From positions 2,477,501-2,541,500 of the forward strand of contig NC_135549.1 of assembly GCF_964340395.1 (NCBI RefSeq): DNA of 64,000 bases, read 5' to 3'. The position numbers and the translations under genes are program-made. The stretch comes from Glandiceps talaboti. Lineage: Eukaryota > Hemichordata > Enteropneusta > Spengelidae. The first letter of the stretch is position 1. Each line of letters opens with the position of its first letter. Below the pieces are notes generated by a model that saw only the letters and a program-made list of their open reading frames with translations, was not told the DNA's origin and did no database searches. This document shows positions 14,801-27,049 of this stretch, piece after piece.

Positions 14801-17800
14801 TCAATTATATTAGGGTATTCACACTTTTTCTTCTTCATAATTTAGGCTTCCTGGTAACCGAGAGGAGAAATCTGGTGAAATTGAGCTTGTTTTTCAACAA
14901 ATCTCCATAATTTTTATCGAACTTGTATGGTGGTAGATTGTATATCTTTTATTACATGGTTTACTAATTTTGTGAAAAATAGAATGGAAAATTGCAAAAG
15001 TTAATTAATTAGGTATACAACAATAGTAAATCATCCATTGATAAATTTTACTTGTGAAATCCTCTTTGTTGAAATTTAGCGGATGAAACATGAGTTTCAA
15101 GGCCACATCCCCAATGTACTGTACAAAATATAATGTGTTACTATTTCATCCAATGACATGCCGTTTTCTCATCCAACAACTTCTCACAAAGGGAAATATT
15201 ACATCTCAAAAACAAAACTTCTAACCTTTTTCAGTTTTTATCATTGAAATTTAAACTCTGAATCATACAGTCTGAATTTCAGTTTCCATCTGATATTAGC
15301 ATCATTCTTAAGCTGGTTGCTAATGGTAATGCCCCTCCTTTCTTCATACATATTGGAACATGATACTCATGAGAAAATATAACATAACAGCTCCTGAGAA
15401 TGAACAGAATTGTGTGTCTGTTCCCAGTCCCTATCCCTTGCATGTGTTGGAGGTGAACGTTTGCAGTAGAAGTCAATGACATTGGTTGCTTTTATTAGCT
15501 GTTGTTGAGGCAGTTACAAAACAGATCATGATTGTTACAAAGATGACAAAGGCCACAGGAAGTTGTAACAATAGGAGACTGCCTTTACTACTGAAGTACC
15601 TGGTTTACAATGCTGTGTAATTAGAACTGCCCTCTGCTCTGATAAGATATCAACCCTCTTATGACTCAACCTTCAAAACTTCCACTTCACATCAAAATTA
15701 TCAAAAAATACACACTGGCAAAGGTATGACATGGGTGTGCACATAATAACCTTTTGTTTAATGTGAAAAACAACTGTATTTGTATGGTGCAATTCTGATT
15801 CCAATTAAAGTAAAGTGTGAATCTCCAATTGAAGTAGTGATGATATAATTAATTTAGTTAGCTTATTACTACAAATGTGACATTTTGAAATGTTATTGTG
15901 TTCATTGATGCACAATGCTTTTATTCAATTTTTGTATTTGATAATTAATACTCAGCAATTTTCTAATATTAAACTTACCCATCCAAAACATATAAAGCAA
16001 ATATCAGTTTTTCGTGGAAAAAGCATGCCAAAACTGAACTAGTTTCAACTCTGACTCTTAGCAGGAGTGTTATGTTTGGCTTGCATGTACAGCTAGCTGG
16101 AAGTCCAGGTCCACCTTACGTTGTAAACATTACAATTGCATGACTCATTGACAACGTATGGTATACAAGACCTCAACCCAAGAGACTATTAGTACAACGT
16201 ACATCCACACTTCCTCTGTTTTCCGAATTCTATGTTTATAATCATTTCAATTGTCAACATGTTGTAAACGTCATTCAGCTAGCAATCACCCTGAACCTGG
16301 ATCAGTGTTTTTGACTTAACTTGGCAACAGTTCAATAAATTTTATACATACAAAGAGAGGATATCTGGGTCCAAAACATGCCTGGGCAAGTCGCCAAGAG
16401 GTCAATCACTTCACAACGATAACAAAAATCTCTTCCACTTTATAGAATGTCACTTCTGCATTACTATTTATGCCACAATTACATAGCTCACTTCTGTATT
16501 AAGTTGCTATAGTGCAATCATTGCGTAATCTGAAACAGGAATTCAGCTAACTTTTTTTAAGGGGTTTGATAATGTACTAGATCTAGAAAAAGGAACTTCC
16601 CCTTTCATGTGTACAATACACTACTTCCCTTCCTTGGTGAATAAATACAGATTGTATGTACTCTTTTGTCTACATAAAATTTGACTTCTGCAGATATTTG
16701 CTGGAACCATTATCACACGTCAAAAGATGTATGGGTCATCCTAACTACACAAAGCTACATGGCCTCGCTATCCAGGGCAGTGGGCAACAACAGGAAGGAC
16801 ATTAGTCACTAAACACATTCATGGCTGGACTGATCCTGGATGTATCACATCAATGGTTGCAATAAAATACCACGATATATATTTCCGTATGACTTTGCAA
16901 AGCTTTTAAGAGTTTCTTATACTTATAACAAACCACTCACTTTACTTTTAATACAACAAAAAATTCTTATGATATTGCATTAAATCTTCCAAAATGTATT
17001 TGGAGAATATATTCTGGGCTCAATTTCACATTTTCTGATAAGCTGCTGTAAAACATGTAAACATCCAGTAATGAAGAATTGCTCATATGAGGTTGACAAA
17101 CCAAGACATAAGGACATATCTCATAAATATGCATGAATCCCTTATATGGTATGAAGGTGGAACTTGTCAAATTCATCAAAATGTATATTATTTGCATATG
17201 GATACTGATGAAGCCTAAGTTTATGAGAAGTGATACCATAGCTATGATACAAAACAGAGACAAAAAGTGAGACAATTTTATAGCGTTGTCTACATCATGC
17301 ATCATAAATGGTGAGCTCACTTCCCCAGGCTGTTCTCCAGACCAGATATCTAATATTTGGAAAGGAAGGACACAAACCTCAGGAACAGTAGGCCAATTCA
17401 GACAATAGCATTCAATGCAGTAAATAGACTCAAGTGGTTGCATATTTGTGGTTTGCTATGTTCCCGTCCAGGTAATGATCAAGACAGGAAGTGGCTAGTG
17501 TGCCCAGAATGAGAAATAAGTTTGCAAAAAACACAATGTCTAGTAAAAATGTGCAAAGTCATGAACCATTGCACTGTCACAGCTCAGTATTAAGAAGTCT
17601 AGTAACAGAAAGGAATGTTGTAGTTTCCTATACCATATACAAGTGACATCATTTCATTGGGCCCCAATGCTGCTAGTAAAGAGCCTCCACAACACACCTT
17701 TACTTTTCTACTTAACATCTTGAACAAAAACACTGCTTATTATATACTTCTTTCAATATTTGCCAATATTGAACATACTTTTGTTGAAGCTGAATGAATA

Positions 17801-18201
17801 TGGTTCTGATTCTAGTTAAAGATTTGAGTCAATATATACATGTAAATTAGCAGTTAGAATGTCAACTCGTGTCACTTTGTGTGAACACATTAAGATAATG
17901 CTTTGTACCAGCAATAATATGCTGGGATTTGTTTTTTTTAGTTTACAATGTTCGAGTTTTCAGGTAAAAAGTTGATTGATGGGCCATGCATACCCAAGAT
18001 GCATATGACAATGTTGGGGAAAGTCCCCCTTTTCCCATGTTCAAAGTATAATCAGTGATACTAATGTGGTGACTACAGCTACTACATTGAGTTACCAACT
18101 GTCCAAGAATTTTGCATTATTCAACTCATCAACATTTATTTTGGTTGAAAATGCTGAGTCACAATCACTTGATAGTTAGGTAAAAGAGTTATTCGTCTTA
18201 C
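11873..18201 (-). other. ELK: ELK intron 1 (6.3 kb)
   Basis: AT-rich, CpG-poor intron between coding exons 1 and 2. The longest open frame (158 codons, 16967-17443, minus) has no recognisable domain or splice context and reads as chance. No large tandem array is present. Confidence 0.85.
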
Positions 18202-18274
18202 CTGGTTCTTCAAAATGTCTCTTAATTGCATTTCTCGTCTCTTCAGAACTTGGGAGTTGTCTGTCAGTTAACAT
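18202..18274 (-). CDS. ELK: ELK exon 1 coding part (start codon)
   Basis: The coding start of the ELK gene. The ATG is at 18274-18272, with an in-frame TAG five codons upstream on the minus strand, so coding begins here unless an acceptor lies between them. Twenty-four codons (MLTDRQLPSSEETRNAIKRH onward) plus one base run to the consensus donor CAG|GTAAG (GT at 18201-18200). The phase matches exon 2. A TATTGTAG acceptor-like sequence just above the ATG (about 18290) suggests this is an internal exon whose 5'UTR continues in an upstream non-coding exon. The peptide is acidic-basic mixed and matches no domain I know. Confidence 0.87.
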
Positions 18275-19640
18275 CTTGAATTGTAACTACTACAATAAAT
18301 ATGGCTTCTATTGAATGTAACAACACACTTTGTGTGTGTTTTGGTCCACAATTGGAATTCAAAAATAATTTAGAACTTTTGTCTGTTTTTGCATCAAAAT
18401 CTGAAAATTGAAGAAAAGAAAGATAGAAGAATGTTAGAGAAACAAGAAAGATAAAACTTGTTGCCCAATGAGGGAGTTTGTTTCTTGAATGACACTAAGT
18501 TGCTTATTTAGCTGAAAACTTCAATTTCAGTTCAATCTCTACTTCGGAGAATAAACCAGGCAAACTGATGTGGGATTAAAAGTTGTGATGAGAGTGATGG
18601 AAAAAAAGTCAAGGAAGGATAAAGATTAAAGCCATTTAGGGTACTTCCCTTACAGTGGTAATGCAACTCAAAACTCCATTATCAAGAGAGAAGAAATACT
18701 ACACTTTTTAAAAAAAAGCTTAAAATGAGAGATTGTACTGCAAATTTGGAAGCAAATGCTATAAATATAACATGCATTTCTTTTCCCATCTTGTTCGAGA
18801 GTTACTGATTTAGAGTTTACTGCAGAGTTATATTTAGTATTCAAAGATTTGTGCAGTTTTTTGAAAAATGAAATATTGACTCCCCCCCCCCCCACTTTTT
18901 TTTTTCTTAGTTAGGTAGGTCTGTGAGGCACAAAACATTTTTTAACGTGTTTTATGTTCAGTGAAGTAAAGAGCTGTCTCACATAAACGTGACTGTACGA
19001 CACAGAGTACGGTAATTACAGCGACATCTCCTACAAATATTTCAATCTGATAAGGCTGGGAAAATTTGATAATCTTATCCGGAATAAAAAGTTGATCATC
19101 ATCGTAGGTATAATCGTGGTGAAGTCATTACGGGTAATTTTCTGCTATGGGATTGTTTGTAAAAGCCATTAAATTGGATAAATGATAGTCATTCAAACGT
19201 TTTAACAAAACTGAAAATATGCTTTTACATGATCATTACGCGCCAAAAAGTAGGGTGTCATGTTGTCTACGCGCTTCAAAATTTTGCACGACCACGTTAA
19301 TGATATAATACTACCATTTCAGTAACTATAGCGTCGTGTCATATATTCATTGGAACAAACCATATCAATTTGAAGAAAAAAAATGAAAGAACAGAGAAAT
19401 TCTAAAAAGTCGAGAAAACTAACAAAAAAATCACAACCGTATGTCGCGAGACCAACGATGGCTGAAATGGCGGAACACTGACTAGCGTGAAATGGAATTC
19501 TCAAAAAAAGTAAGAGGGCGAACAGGAGTAAAAAAAAAAAAAAGAAAAGAAAGAAAGAAAATATCAACAAGGGTCCCGGCTAATTTCAGGTCACGAATAT
19601 TTACCAAATGTGGTGCCCTGGATACACTATGTCGACCTAC

Positions 19641-20405
19641 CTGCTACCCCTTCGACGGAAGATGACGGTTTGGAAAAAAAACTTTGTTGCTAGCAACTAA
19701 AGCAATCGAGGGTCGAACAGGAAATCCGGTAGTCGAGCAACAACAAAGATTACAGGAAACCCAAAGTGTGACAGTTGTTGAACGACCATTGACCGGGTAG
19801 TTACAGCTATACAATAAGGGTTAGGCCGGTCTTGTGTCATTCACACTAGCGTGTATTAGCAACCGTAAAACACGCCGTATGCCGCTAGCATATGGAACTG
19901 TTATACGTACTTTACTACATATACATATATATACAGTGTACATGAACCACTGCTTTCCGTAACGAAAGGCCTACATGCTGCCCACGATTTTTTTTTGGGT
20001 GAACGATTCATTATAACCGGAACAAGCCCGGTCAATATTTTCTAACAATCTCGGGATAAGTATGTAATTCCCAAGTTTACGTGGACACACTTCCAGTACA
20101 AGTCCTCGTATTTATGCGGTGGATAAAAAAAACGTGAATTCAATGGGGGAATTGAAAAGCATAGTAATACTAATAGCTAGCTCACCAGTTACTTTGATAG
20201 CGTGTGTGGTACTTCGTCGCGTCGTCAATCACTGGCTCTGTACCTAACGTACGTACGTACTCGTCGGAAGGGAATGGCACTACTGACACAACTCACTAAG
20301 TATCCGGATTTCGTCCCACTCGATCTGTGATATCTCGGGGCTGTACACACAATTTCGTCGAAATAGTACTTCTGGAGAATTTCTCACTAAGAAAACCGGA
20401 AGTAG
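19641..20405 (-). other. ELK: Putative 5'UTR exon zone of ELK
   Basis: On the minus strand a full-consensus donor CAG|GTAGGT (GT at 19640-19639) lies 1.35 kb above the coding exon, and a second good donor CTG|GTGAGC is at 20185-20184. Either could end a non-coding first exon spliced to an acceptor near 18290. The zone is CpG-rich, unlike the introns below it, as expected around a promoter. Exon limits are inferred; transcript data would be needed to choose between the donors. Confidence 0.4.
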
Positions 20406-20491
20406 TACTGTTTGTAGTAAGGGGAACACCCTATAAATAGCATACGTACGTCTGTAGTGACGTCAGTGCAGTAATAGCTGACTGTGATTGG
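20396..20491 (-). promoter_or_regulatory. Putative ELK promoter: CCAAT, CRE, TATA/MEF2-like, ETS site
   Basis: Read on the minus strand: a CCAAT box (20491-20487), a perfect palindromic CRE TGACGTCA (20465-20458), CTATTTATAG (20440-20431; a weak TATA form that also fits the MEF2 consensus CTA(A/T)4TAG), then an ETS site whose plus strand reads ACCGGAAGTA (20396-20405) where a start site would fall about 30 bases after the TATA element. Motifs are seen directly; promoter function and direction are inferred. Read as plus, CTATAAATAG is the better TATA box, so a divergent transcript is possible. Confidence 0.42.
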
Positions 20492-21616
20492 TCCCTTCTG
20501 ACAGAATGGTACAGCGCCAAGGATTTGATTGATATACAAATTTACGTTTGCCGTAGGTAAACACTGGAACAATAGCGTCGATGTACTTCCCTTTGAGACT
20601 GATTACGCCAGTAGATGTTTACAATATCACTGGTTGGGTAGCGTTGCATTGTTCGTGGGTACGTCTCTGGGACACAGAGCGTGCGTCACAATCGAAGCAA
20701 ACAATAGTTAGTAGCGAAGCTGGTGGTGTCAACGTTCGGACGGCCAACACAGGATGTTAGGGTCTTCCGGGTCGTGTGCCCATATATGGTAATAGGTATA
20801 GACTTTGCGTAAACTGTGTACTTATTTATTACTCACCTGTTCAATCTTACAAGAAAATTACATCATCAGTTTAAAATAGTAATTACATGTATATCATTTC
20901 GATGCCGATTCAAGGAAAAGCTAGTATTTACGCTCAAACATCATAATATAATTAGTATTACACACGACACTGTTCAGGAACAGTCAAGTCGATTCCAGGA
21001 TGTGTCACACACCCGACCAAACTTGGCCCCAACAAAACAGCATAGTTACTTCCCAAGTCAATCAGGTGTGTTTAATACTAAATTAAAAGAATGCAAGGCA
21101 GACTCAACATTGCGACACCACCCAACGTTTGATAGTTTTGGTGATAACGTTTATACGACATGCCTGTACACCTACATGTCTGTCTGTTATGTTATGTTTG
21201 GTCAAAATCATGTTTTAACACGATACAGGCGGGGTTTATTGATTAAACGTATCGGCGTCGCCTCGTTACACCATAACTGTCCGATTTAAATAATTCAACA
21301 GGCATATTGATAACAATTGTGTATTTACAATGTATTAAAGGCGGATGTAAATTCATCAAGTACAAAAGTTGAAGTTCACAGACCATCATTCACAACTGGA
21401 GAAGTAGAACACACAGTCGCTTGTAAACTGTTATTCCTTTCCTAAATGGTGTTATTCTTGTCTATGACGGTCCTAATACAGAACAATGACGTTATTATAG
21501 GGATTGGCGATATTCTTATAAAATCGGTAGCGATGTCATAACCCCCTACATAGTGTTGTATGTATGTAGGGGGTATGGCATCGCTACATTGTAATTTATA
21601 TGTGGGTATATCAAAA
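20492..21616. other. Intergenic, no gene recognised
   Basis: CpG-rich sequence above the ELK promoter. A 157-codon plus-strand frame (20816-21289) has no domain or splice context that I can recognise. Confidence 0.5.
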
Positions 21617-21666
21617 GAAAACAAACAAACAAACAAACAAACAAACAAACAAACAAACAAACAAGC

Positions 21667-21729
<63 letters not shown>
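21617..21729. repeat. (CAAA)n-(CAGA)n microsatellite
   Basis: An AAAC run changes directly into a CAGA run. The four-base units keep all frames open for about 100 codons, giving false open frames on both strands. Confidence 0.97.
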
Positions 21730-23831
21730 AAAAACAGTGACCCTCTCTCCAACAACTCGCATGAAAAATGGTGCCTCCCCAAAACACAACAACCAACAAC
21801 ACATGTCTCTTCCGTGGAGTTTGTGTTCATCATAGCGATGTGATACAAACTAGAAAGCGAGCACCGCCATAGCGTTGTCATGTAGTCATGAAAATCTGTA
21901 CTTTGTGTGCACTTGTCTGTATGGAGAACTGAGTAGCCGGGAGCAATTCATTTTTAAAACTAGGTATGTGTTGTAAATAAATGTTTTACATAACCCCGCT
22001 GAATTAAACACACTGTCATTAAGGAGCGTAGAAAGATGCACATACATTTTATTTTCTCCCTTTGCCAAATATAATTCTTGAGTATAATCATTTTATTACA
22101 GATCTAATAATCGATATCGAATTATCTGACATACTAGTATTTATACAACAAACACAATCCAGATATTTCAAATATTTCCTGATTATGAGAAATTCAATTG
22201 TACAAAGAAAACGTTGTTGTGCCTGGATTGTAACCAATTCTGAGATGGTCAGCTAGGAATGCACACTTACAGTAATTAACATTGTCACAGTATAGAGTGT
22301 GTCTTTATGCTTTGTTCAAAATTTTAATTTTCGAATTTAAGAAATATCAATATCTCATACCATCTTTTAACGACCGATACAGCTTAATAGTGTCGTAAAT
22401 TTCAAAATTTCACCAGTCTCTGTAATATACGACTCGAGAAGTAAGCTTATATGAGTTACCGTGATATTAGCCATGCATCATCGCCTAATAAAGTGTACAT
22501 ATTACCCCCCATCAAATAAAACAGATCGCGTTGAACAACAGTTAGATCTATTTTAGGGTGGGAATTAAAATATTAAGATACTTGAAAATTCCATTGAAGT
22601 TCGTCAGTGACGCGATGCTATTGAGAGTCGACCCAACCTTCTAGTGTGTGTGTGTGTATGTGTGTATATGACCCAGCCGGAGTACAAGTGTGTATATGAC
22701 TCACAACCTAGTTGGATAGAGATCATTCTGGTTTTCAGGACACGTGACCCTTGACCTCGCCGTAAACTGATACATGTCAGGATATCCTAACATGGGTCCG
22801 TCAACGCATTAGGTAATATTTCAAAATAATGAGCTTTGGGATTATTCCGGTGGGAGCGATGATAACTCTGTCATGTTTTCATCCCCACACTCACAAACTG
22901 AGCTATTCAATTGTGACTGGTGTAATTTTCAACAATTACATTATTGCGTTGAAATGTAAGGAATATTTAGTTTGTTTTATTTAAATTCCGCAAAACAACA
23001 GCAATAGTAGTGTTGCGCCGGATCGGAGCACGGCGACGACTTAAGTTTAGATACAACGTAGGAAAAAAAGGCGCGAGAGACAGTCTACACTAATACCAAT
23101 ATGAAGATTTCCCTGCTACACCGTACAAGCAAGAATGTAATAATGTAAATATAAGCACCGTCTTTTTTGTATCAGGACAAGATATGAACCAAAGTTTGCA
23201 ATTTGTCACACTTGTACTTTGACCACTGTGCTGTCCACACACTCAACAACATATATACGTACCCTTGTAGAATTTATTTGAGATATTCTGCAGGTATAAA
23301 GTGTGCGTGATCATATAGTTTGTGATATTCCTGAAAATTTACATGTAAGACGATGTGTATAATTGATAGAATCACTTGACAACAATATTCCATCGTGTAC
23401 GTAACTTTAGGTCTATGCCTCAAAGACTTATTTTAATCGTACCGTATAGACAACATTTCACTCTAGGAGAATACAGTACGTGTTTAAACATTTACATTGT
23501 TGTTGGCTCAGTTTTGTTTTTCTGCAGGTTATAATATTCCTTTTCATATTTTTTTCATGTTTAGGCAATGACTTTGACCCATATCTTAAACAGTAACATG
23601 GCTAGTTTTTTTTATGGATGCTTAGATCTCAATGTACAAGGTCAAAACAAACAAATAATAGATAAAATAAAAACTTTATTTTTGTTTACGACAACCAGAT
23701 TCCACAACCTTCTTGTAGTCCCCTCCCCCTCCCCCCGTGACCTTGAACTTTTACTAAATGTAGTAAGTGATTACGTGGGCTATAAACATATCTGCCAAAA
23801 TTACTACTTTTGCCGCAATTTGTGAACCATC
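21730..23831. other. Intergenic, no gene recognised
   Basis: Unique-looking sequence. It includes a short GT-rich stretch and a CpG-rich patch near 23.03 kb. No coding signal was recognised on either strand. Confidence 0.5.
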
Positions 23832-23971
23832 TTTGGTGGGGAGGGGTTACTCTGAACTAAGCCGTTACAACTCAGCGATTGGTGGGGAGGGGTTACTCTG
23901 AGATGAGCCGATACAGCGATTGGTGGGCAGGGGTTACTCTGAGCTGAGCCGTTACAACTCAGCGATTGGTA
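23832..23971. repeat. Minisatellite, three copies of 41-46 bp
   Basis: Copies begin TTGGTGGGGAGGGGTTACTC and end CAACTCAGCGA. The middle copy is a few bases shorter. Confidence 0.88.
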
Positions 23972-25848
23972 GGCATACAGGTTGGCAACGATTTTCACAT
24001 AACTATCGTGTCCACTTATTATTGAATGCATTTTTTTATCAAATGGACAAACAAACAAACAATCTAGTGTATTTGTCAAATCTACTCCTAGGGGACAAGA
24101 CTTTAGCAGTTGGATTAGTGTGGCATTGAATCATATCTGAAAGCAAAAACTCGGTGAAGGATAGTACTACCGTTGGATACAAAAGCTTTCGAGTATTGGT
24201 TGTATATTCACGCATGTTCACGTATATTCACGTCGCACTATTTCCTCTCCACTGTCTATGGTAGAACACGGTGTTGAAACGATTAAACGAGGACAGGTTA
24301 CACAGACACGTGTATGGATACAGACAATTTGGTTACGAAATAAATACGACCACTGAATTTCAACTTTGCGGCATTTACACCTTTCATGTAACGCTAGAAT
24401 GTTGTCAGAATTCGTGTAAATGTCTGTAAAGTATATTTTGCGGCTCTGTTGATTATATAGTATATTGTATCGAGAAAGACAGATAAAGTAGGAAACATAT
24501 CAGTAAATAATGTATCTACGTTGAACACATAATGAATAAACAAACTAATAATTTAAAATAAATCAAATTTGATCAATTAATGAAAAAATTGATGAGAAAT
24601 GAAATATCTAGAGAGAACATTTTGAGTGTCATATAACGATGACGTAAATAAATAAAACCGTTATAATTATTCAACAAATAATTATTGCGGGTCAAATAAT
24701 ACACGATACAGGACATGGTCACACTTACATTACAGCTGGCTGTAAGAACCAATACAATAGAAGGTGCAAAGGAGAGAGAGAGAAAAAAGAATTTCCATCT
24801 ATAGTTTTGAAGATTTCGCGCCTTTTTAATAAAATTTCTGACGACACAGTCCAATTAAAGTAACGAGAACTCTACTTCAATATACGTGATAAGAAAAGGT
24901 GTCATGTTGTTGATTTGCTGTAGGGTGTTCAGGACTATCGTTTTGATAGATATCACTTGATGACGACACAAGATTAAATCTCTAGTCATAATAATTGCCT
25001 CAATTAAATGGCGTTCACGTCAGTGGCGGATCACTGATGGGGCCTCCTCAAAGACTCCATAAAATATCACATTTCAATCAAATTTCCAATTTTATGTCGA
25101 CCCTTTTTTTCAGTACATGATAGTTAGTAATTGGAGACTTCGCAAACACTGTAATGGACGGTGTTTGGTGCATTTTTTACGCAACGTGAGTTTAGCCAAA
25201 TTCCCTTCATTTATATTTTGTTATTGTTCTTTTGATGTTTGCTTTCTTAGTGAAGCATGCAGATCCGGGGTCTGTACATTGTGGCATCGAAGACAATATC
25301 ACAACGTGTGCAATACAGTAACGAAACGCTTTCAAAGCAAACACCAAGATAGTAGAAGAGGCGATAACTCACTGAAATTGATGCCATCGGGTAGCAAAAT
25401 ACGAGACTCAAACGTAGCGTTAATTTTTTTTCATCTCATACATGCATAGTGAAAGGTGTATATATGTTTGTTGTGAGTGTTATAAAGATCATCAATGGTG
25501 AGATATCGAGCATTAACATTTACAGAGTCATCTCCGTAATCGCCATTTATATGCCGACCATTGCTTCCGCCATTGGGTCCCCAATAGCTATACAGTGTGC
25601 ATCTGATAACGTCACGTTCTTGTCAAAATCGTCTCTACTTGTTCAGTAATAGAGTAGGTTTTAACACACGGCAACTGCTTACATTTATCCTGCTTTCTTG
25701 TTTCTATTTTTAGTTCGACAGGCACGTGATCTGTTTTGTACATGCTTCACATTTGTTCACTATTAAAGCCTGAGTTTTTTCCGTATTTAACATAAATCCT
25801 TCCGTAGAAACTGTACTGTTACTCTGTGTTTGGTTTATGTCAAGAAAC

Positions 25849-25977
25849 CCACGGTCTATGGTTTATGTGGAGATACCATACCCGTGAAAGGTGTAGGGCC
25901 ACGGTCTATGGTTTATGTGGAGATACCATACCCGTGAAGGGTGTAGGGCCACGGTCTATGGTTTATGCGGAGATACC
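25849..25977. repeat. 50-bp minisatellite, 2.6 copies
   Basis: Units start CCACGGTCTATGGTTTATG at 25849, 25899 and 25949, nearly identical; the third is truncated. A 64-codon frame across it is an artefact. Confidence 0.93.
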
Positions 25978-26099
25978 TCATAAATGTATTAAAGTGCATG
26001 AGAAATGTAAGCTCTTATAAGGGCAGGTCATTTTAGGTGGTCGAGAGTTTATTTTTATTTGGGGGGGGGGGAGTTGTTACGCAGTGGTAGAGGTGGTAC

Positions 26100-26460
26100 T
26101 TTGAAGTGTAAAGTTAAACTTTACTTATTTTCTAAAGCTACTTTGCTATTTATTAATGTTCGAAAAAATCATACAATAGATTTAAAAGCATGGTAAAACA
26201 ATCAAGCAACTAGAGATAAAAACAACAAACTGGTTACAATAATTACAAAAGTTTAAAATGACATCTTATTAGTAACACGCACATGGCATATCAATACAGT
26301 TTATATATAATAGTTATATTGTTTAAACAGATAAGTTTTTAGTTCATGTTTAAAACGTTCAACATCAGCAATCCCCTTTAGTTCCAGACAGGAATTGAGT
26401 TCCGTAGCTTTGGTCCGCAAATGGCAAACGCTCTGTCATTTAATGTATTACACTTCAAGG
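26100..26460 (-). mobile_element. Decayed 3' end of a non-LTR (LINE) retrotransposon
   Basis: Minus-strand translation of 26440-26388 gives NDRAFAICGPKLRNSIPV. After a one-base frame shift, 26387-26304 reads LELKGIADVERFKHELKTYL, then FKQYNYYI and a stop (26303-26301). This is the usual C-terminal pattern of LINE ORF2 proteins (R-F-PKLWNSLP, then F+--LK-YLF), with Trp replaced by Arg. About 200 bases of AT-rich 3'UTR-like sequence follow, with an AAAGTAGCTTTAGAAAAT end resembling CR1/L2-type 3' ends. It is inactive. Clade assignment is uncertain. Confidence 0.75.
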
Positions 26461-26756
26461 GGGCGGGTTATTTAGTGTAAGTTATACTTGAAGGTGGGGG
26501 GGTATTTTGCTAGTCTAAGAAGAGTACACTCAGAGGAACAAAACGTGAATGAGTTTTATTCATTGTGTACTTTAATACTATATAATGACATGAATTGAAT
26601 TAAACTTCATTTCGCCAAAAAGTGAACGAAAAAATACAATCTTTGAACGTAAAGGAAAATAAAATCAGGTTCTCTAGGAATATAAAACAAAAGCAGACAC
26701 ACAAGATAAATTTGGAGTATGTCCGGTGTTACACAACAACATGCAATATATCTTTT

Positions 26757-26768
26757 TGTATGTATGTA

Positions 26769-26836
<68 letters not shown>

Positions 26837-26946
26837 CATACATACATACATACATACATACATACATACATACATACATACATACATACATACATACATA
26901 CATACATACATACATACATACATACATACATACATACATACATACA
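26757..26946. repeat. (TA)n-(CATA)n microsatellite
   Basis: About 60 bases of TA followed by about 115 bases of CATA. The several open frames of 74-110 codons across it are repeat artefacts. Confidence 0.97.
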
Positions 26947-27049
26947 CTAGGTAGTTTAATCTATGGTACACATGTTGGGTATGTTGGTAATCAATGGAAT
27001 GGAGAATGGAAAGGGTGAAAGACATACAGACAGACATGACAGACACAAG

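Noticed and set aside
16967-17443. 158-codon minus frame in ELK intron 1
   Set aside because: Hydrophobic/Cys mix with no domain, no supporting splice phase with ELK exons, and AT-rich intronic composition.
20816-21289. 157-codon plus frame above the ELK promoter
   Set aside because: No family resemblance or promoter/splice context; in CpG-rich, relatively stop-poor sequence.
25029-25045. CAGTGGCGGATC resembling a transposon end
   Set aside because: No inverted partner was found nearby and no flanking duplication.
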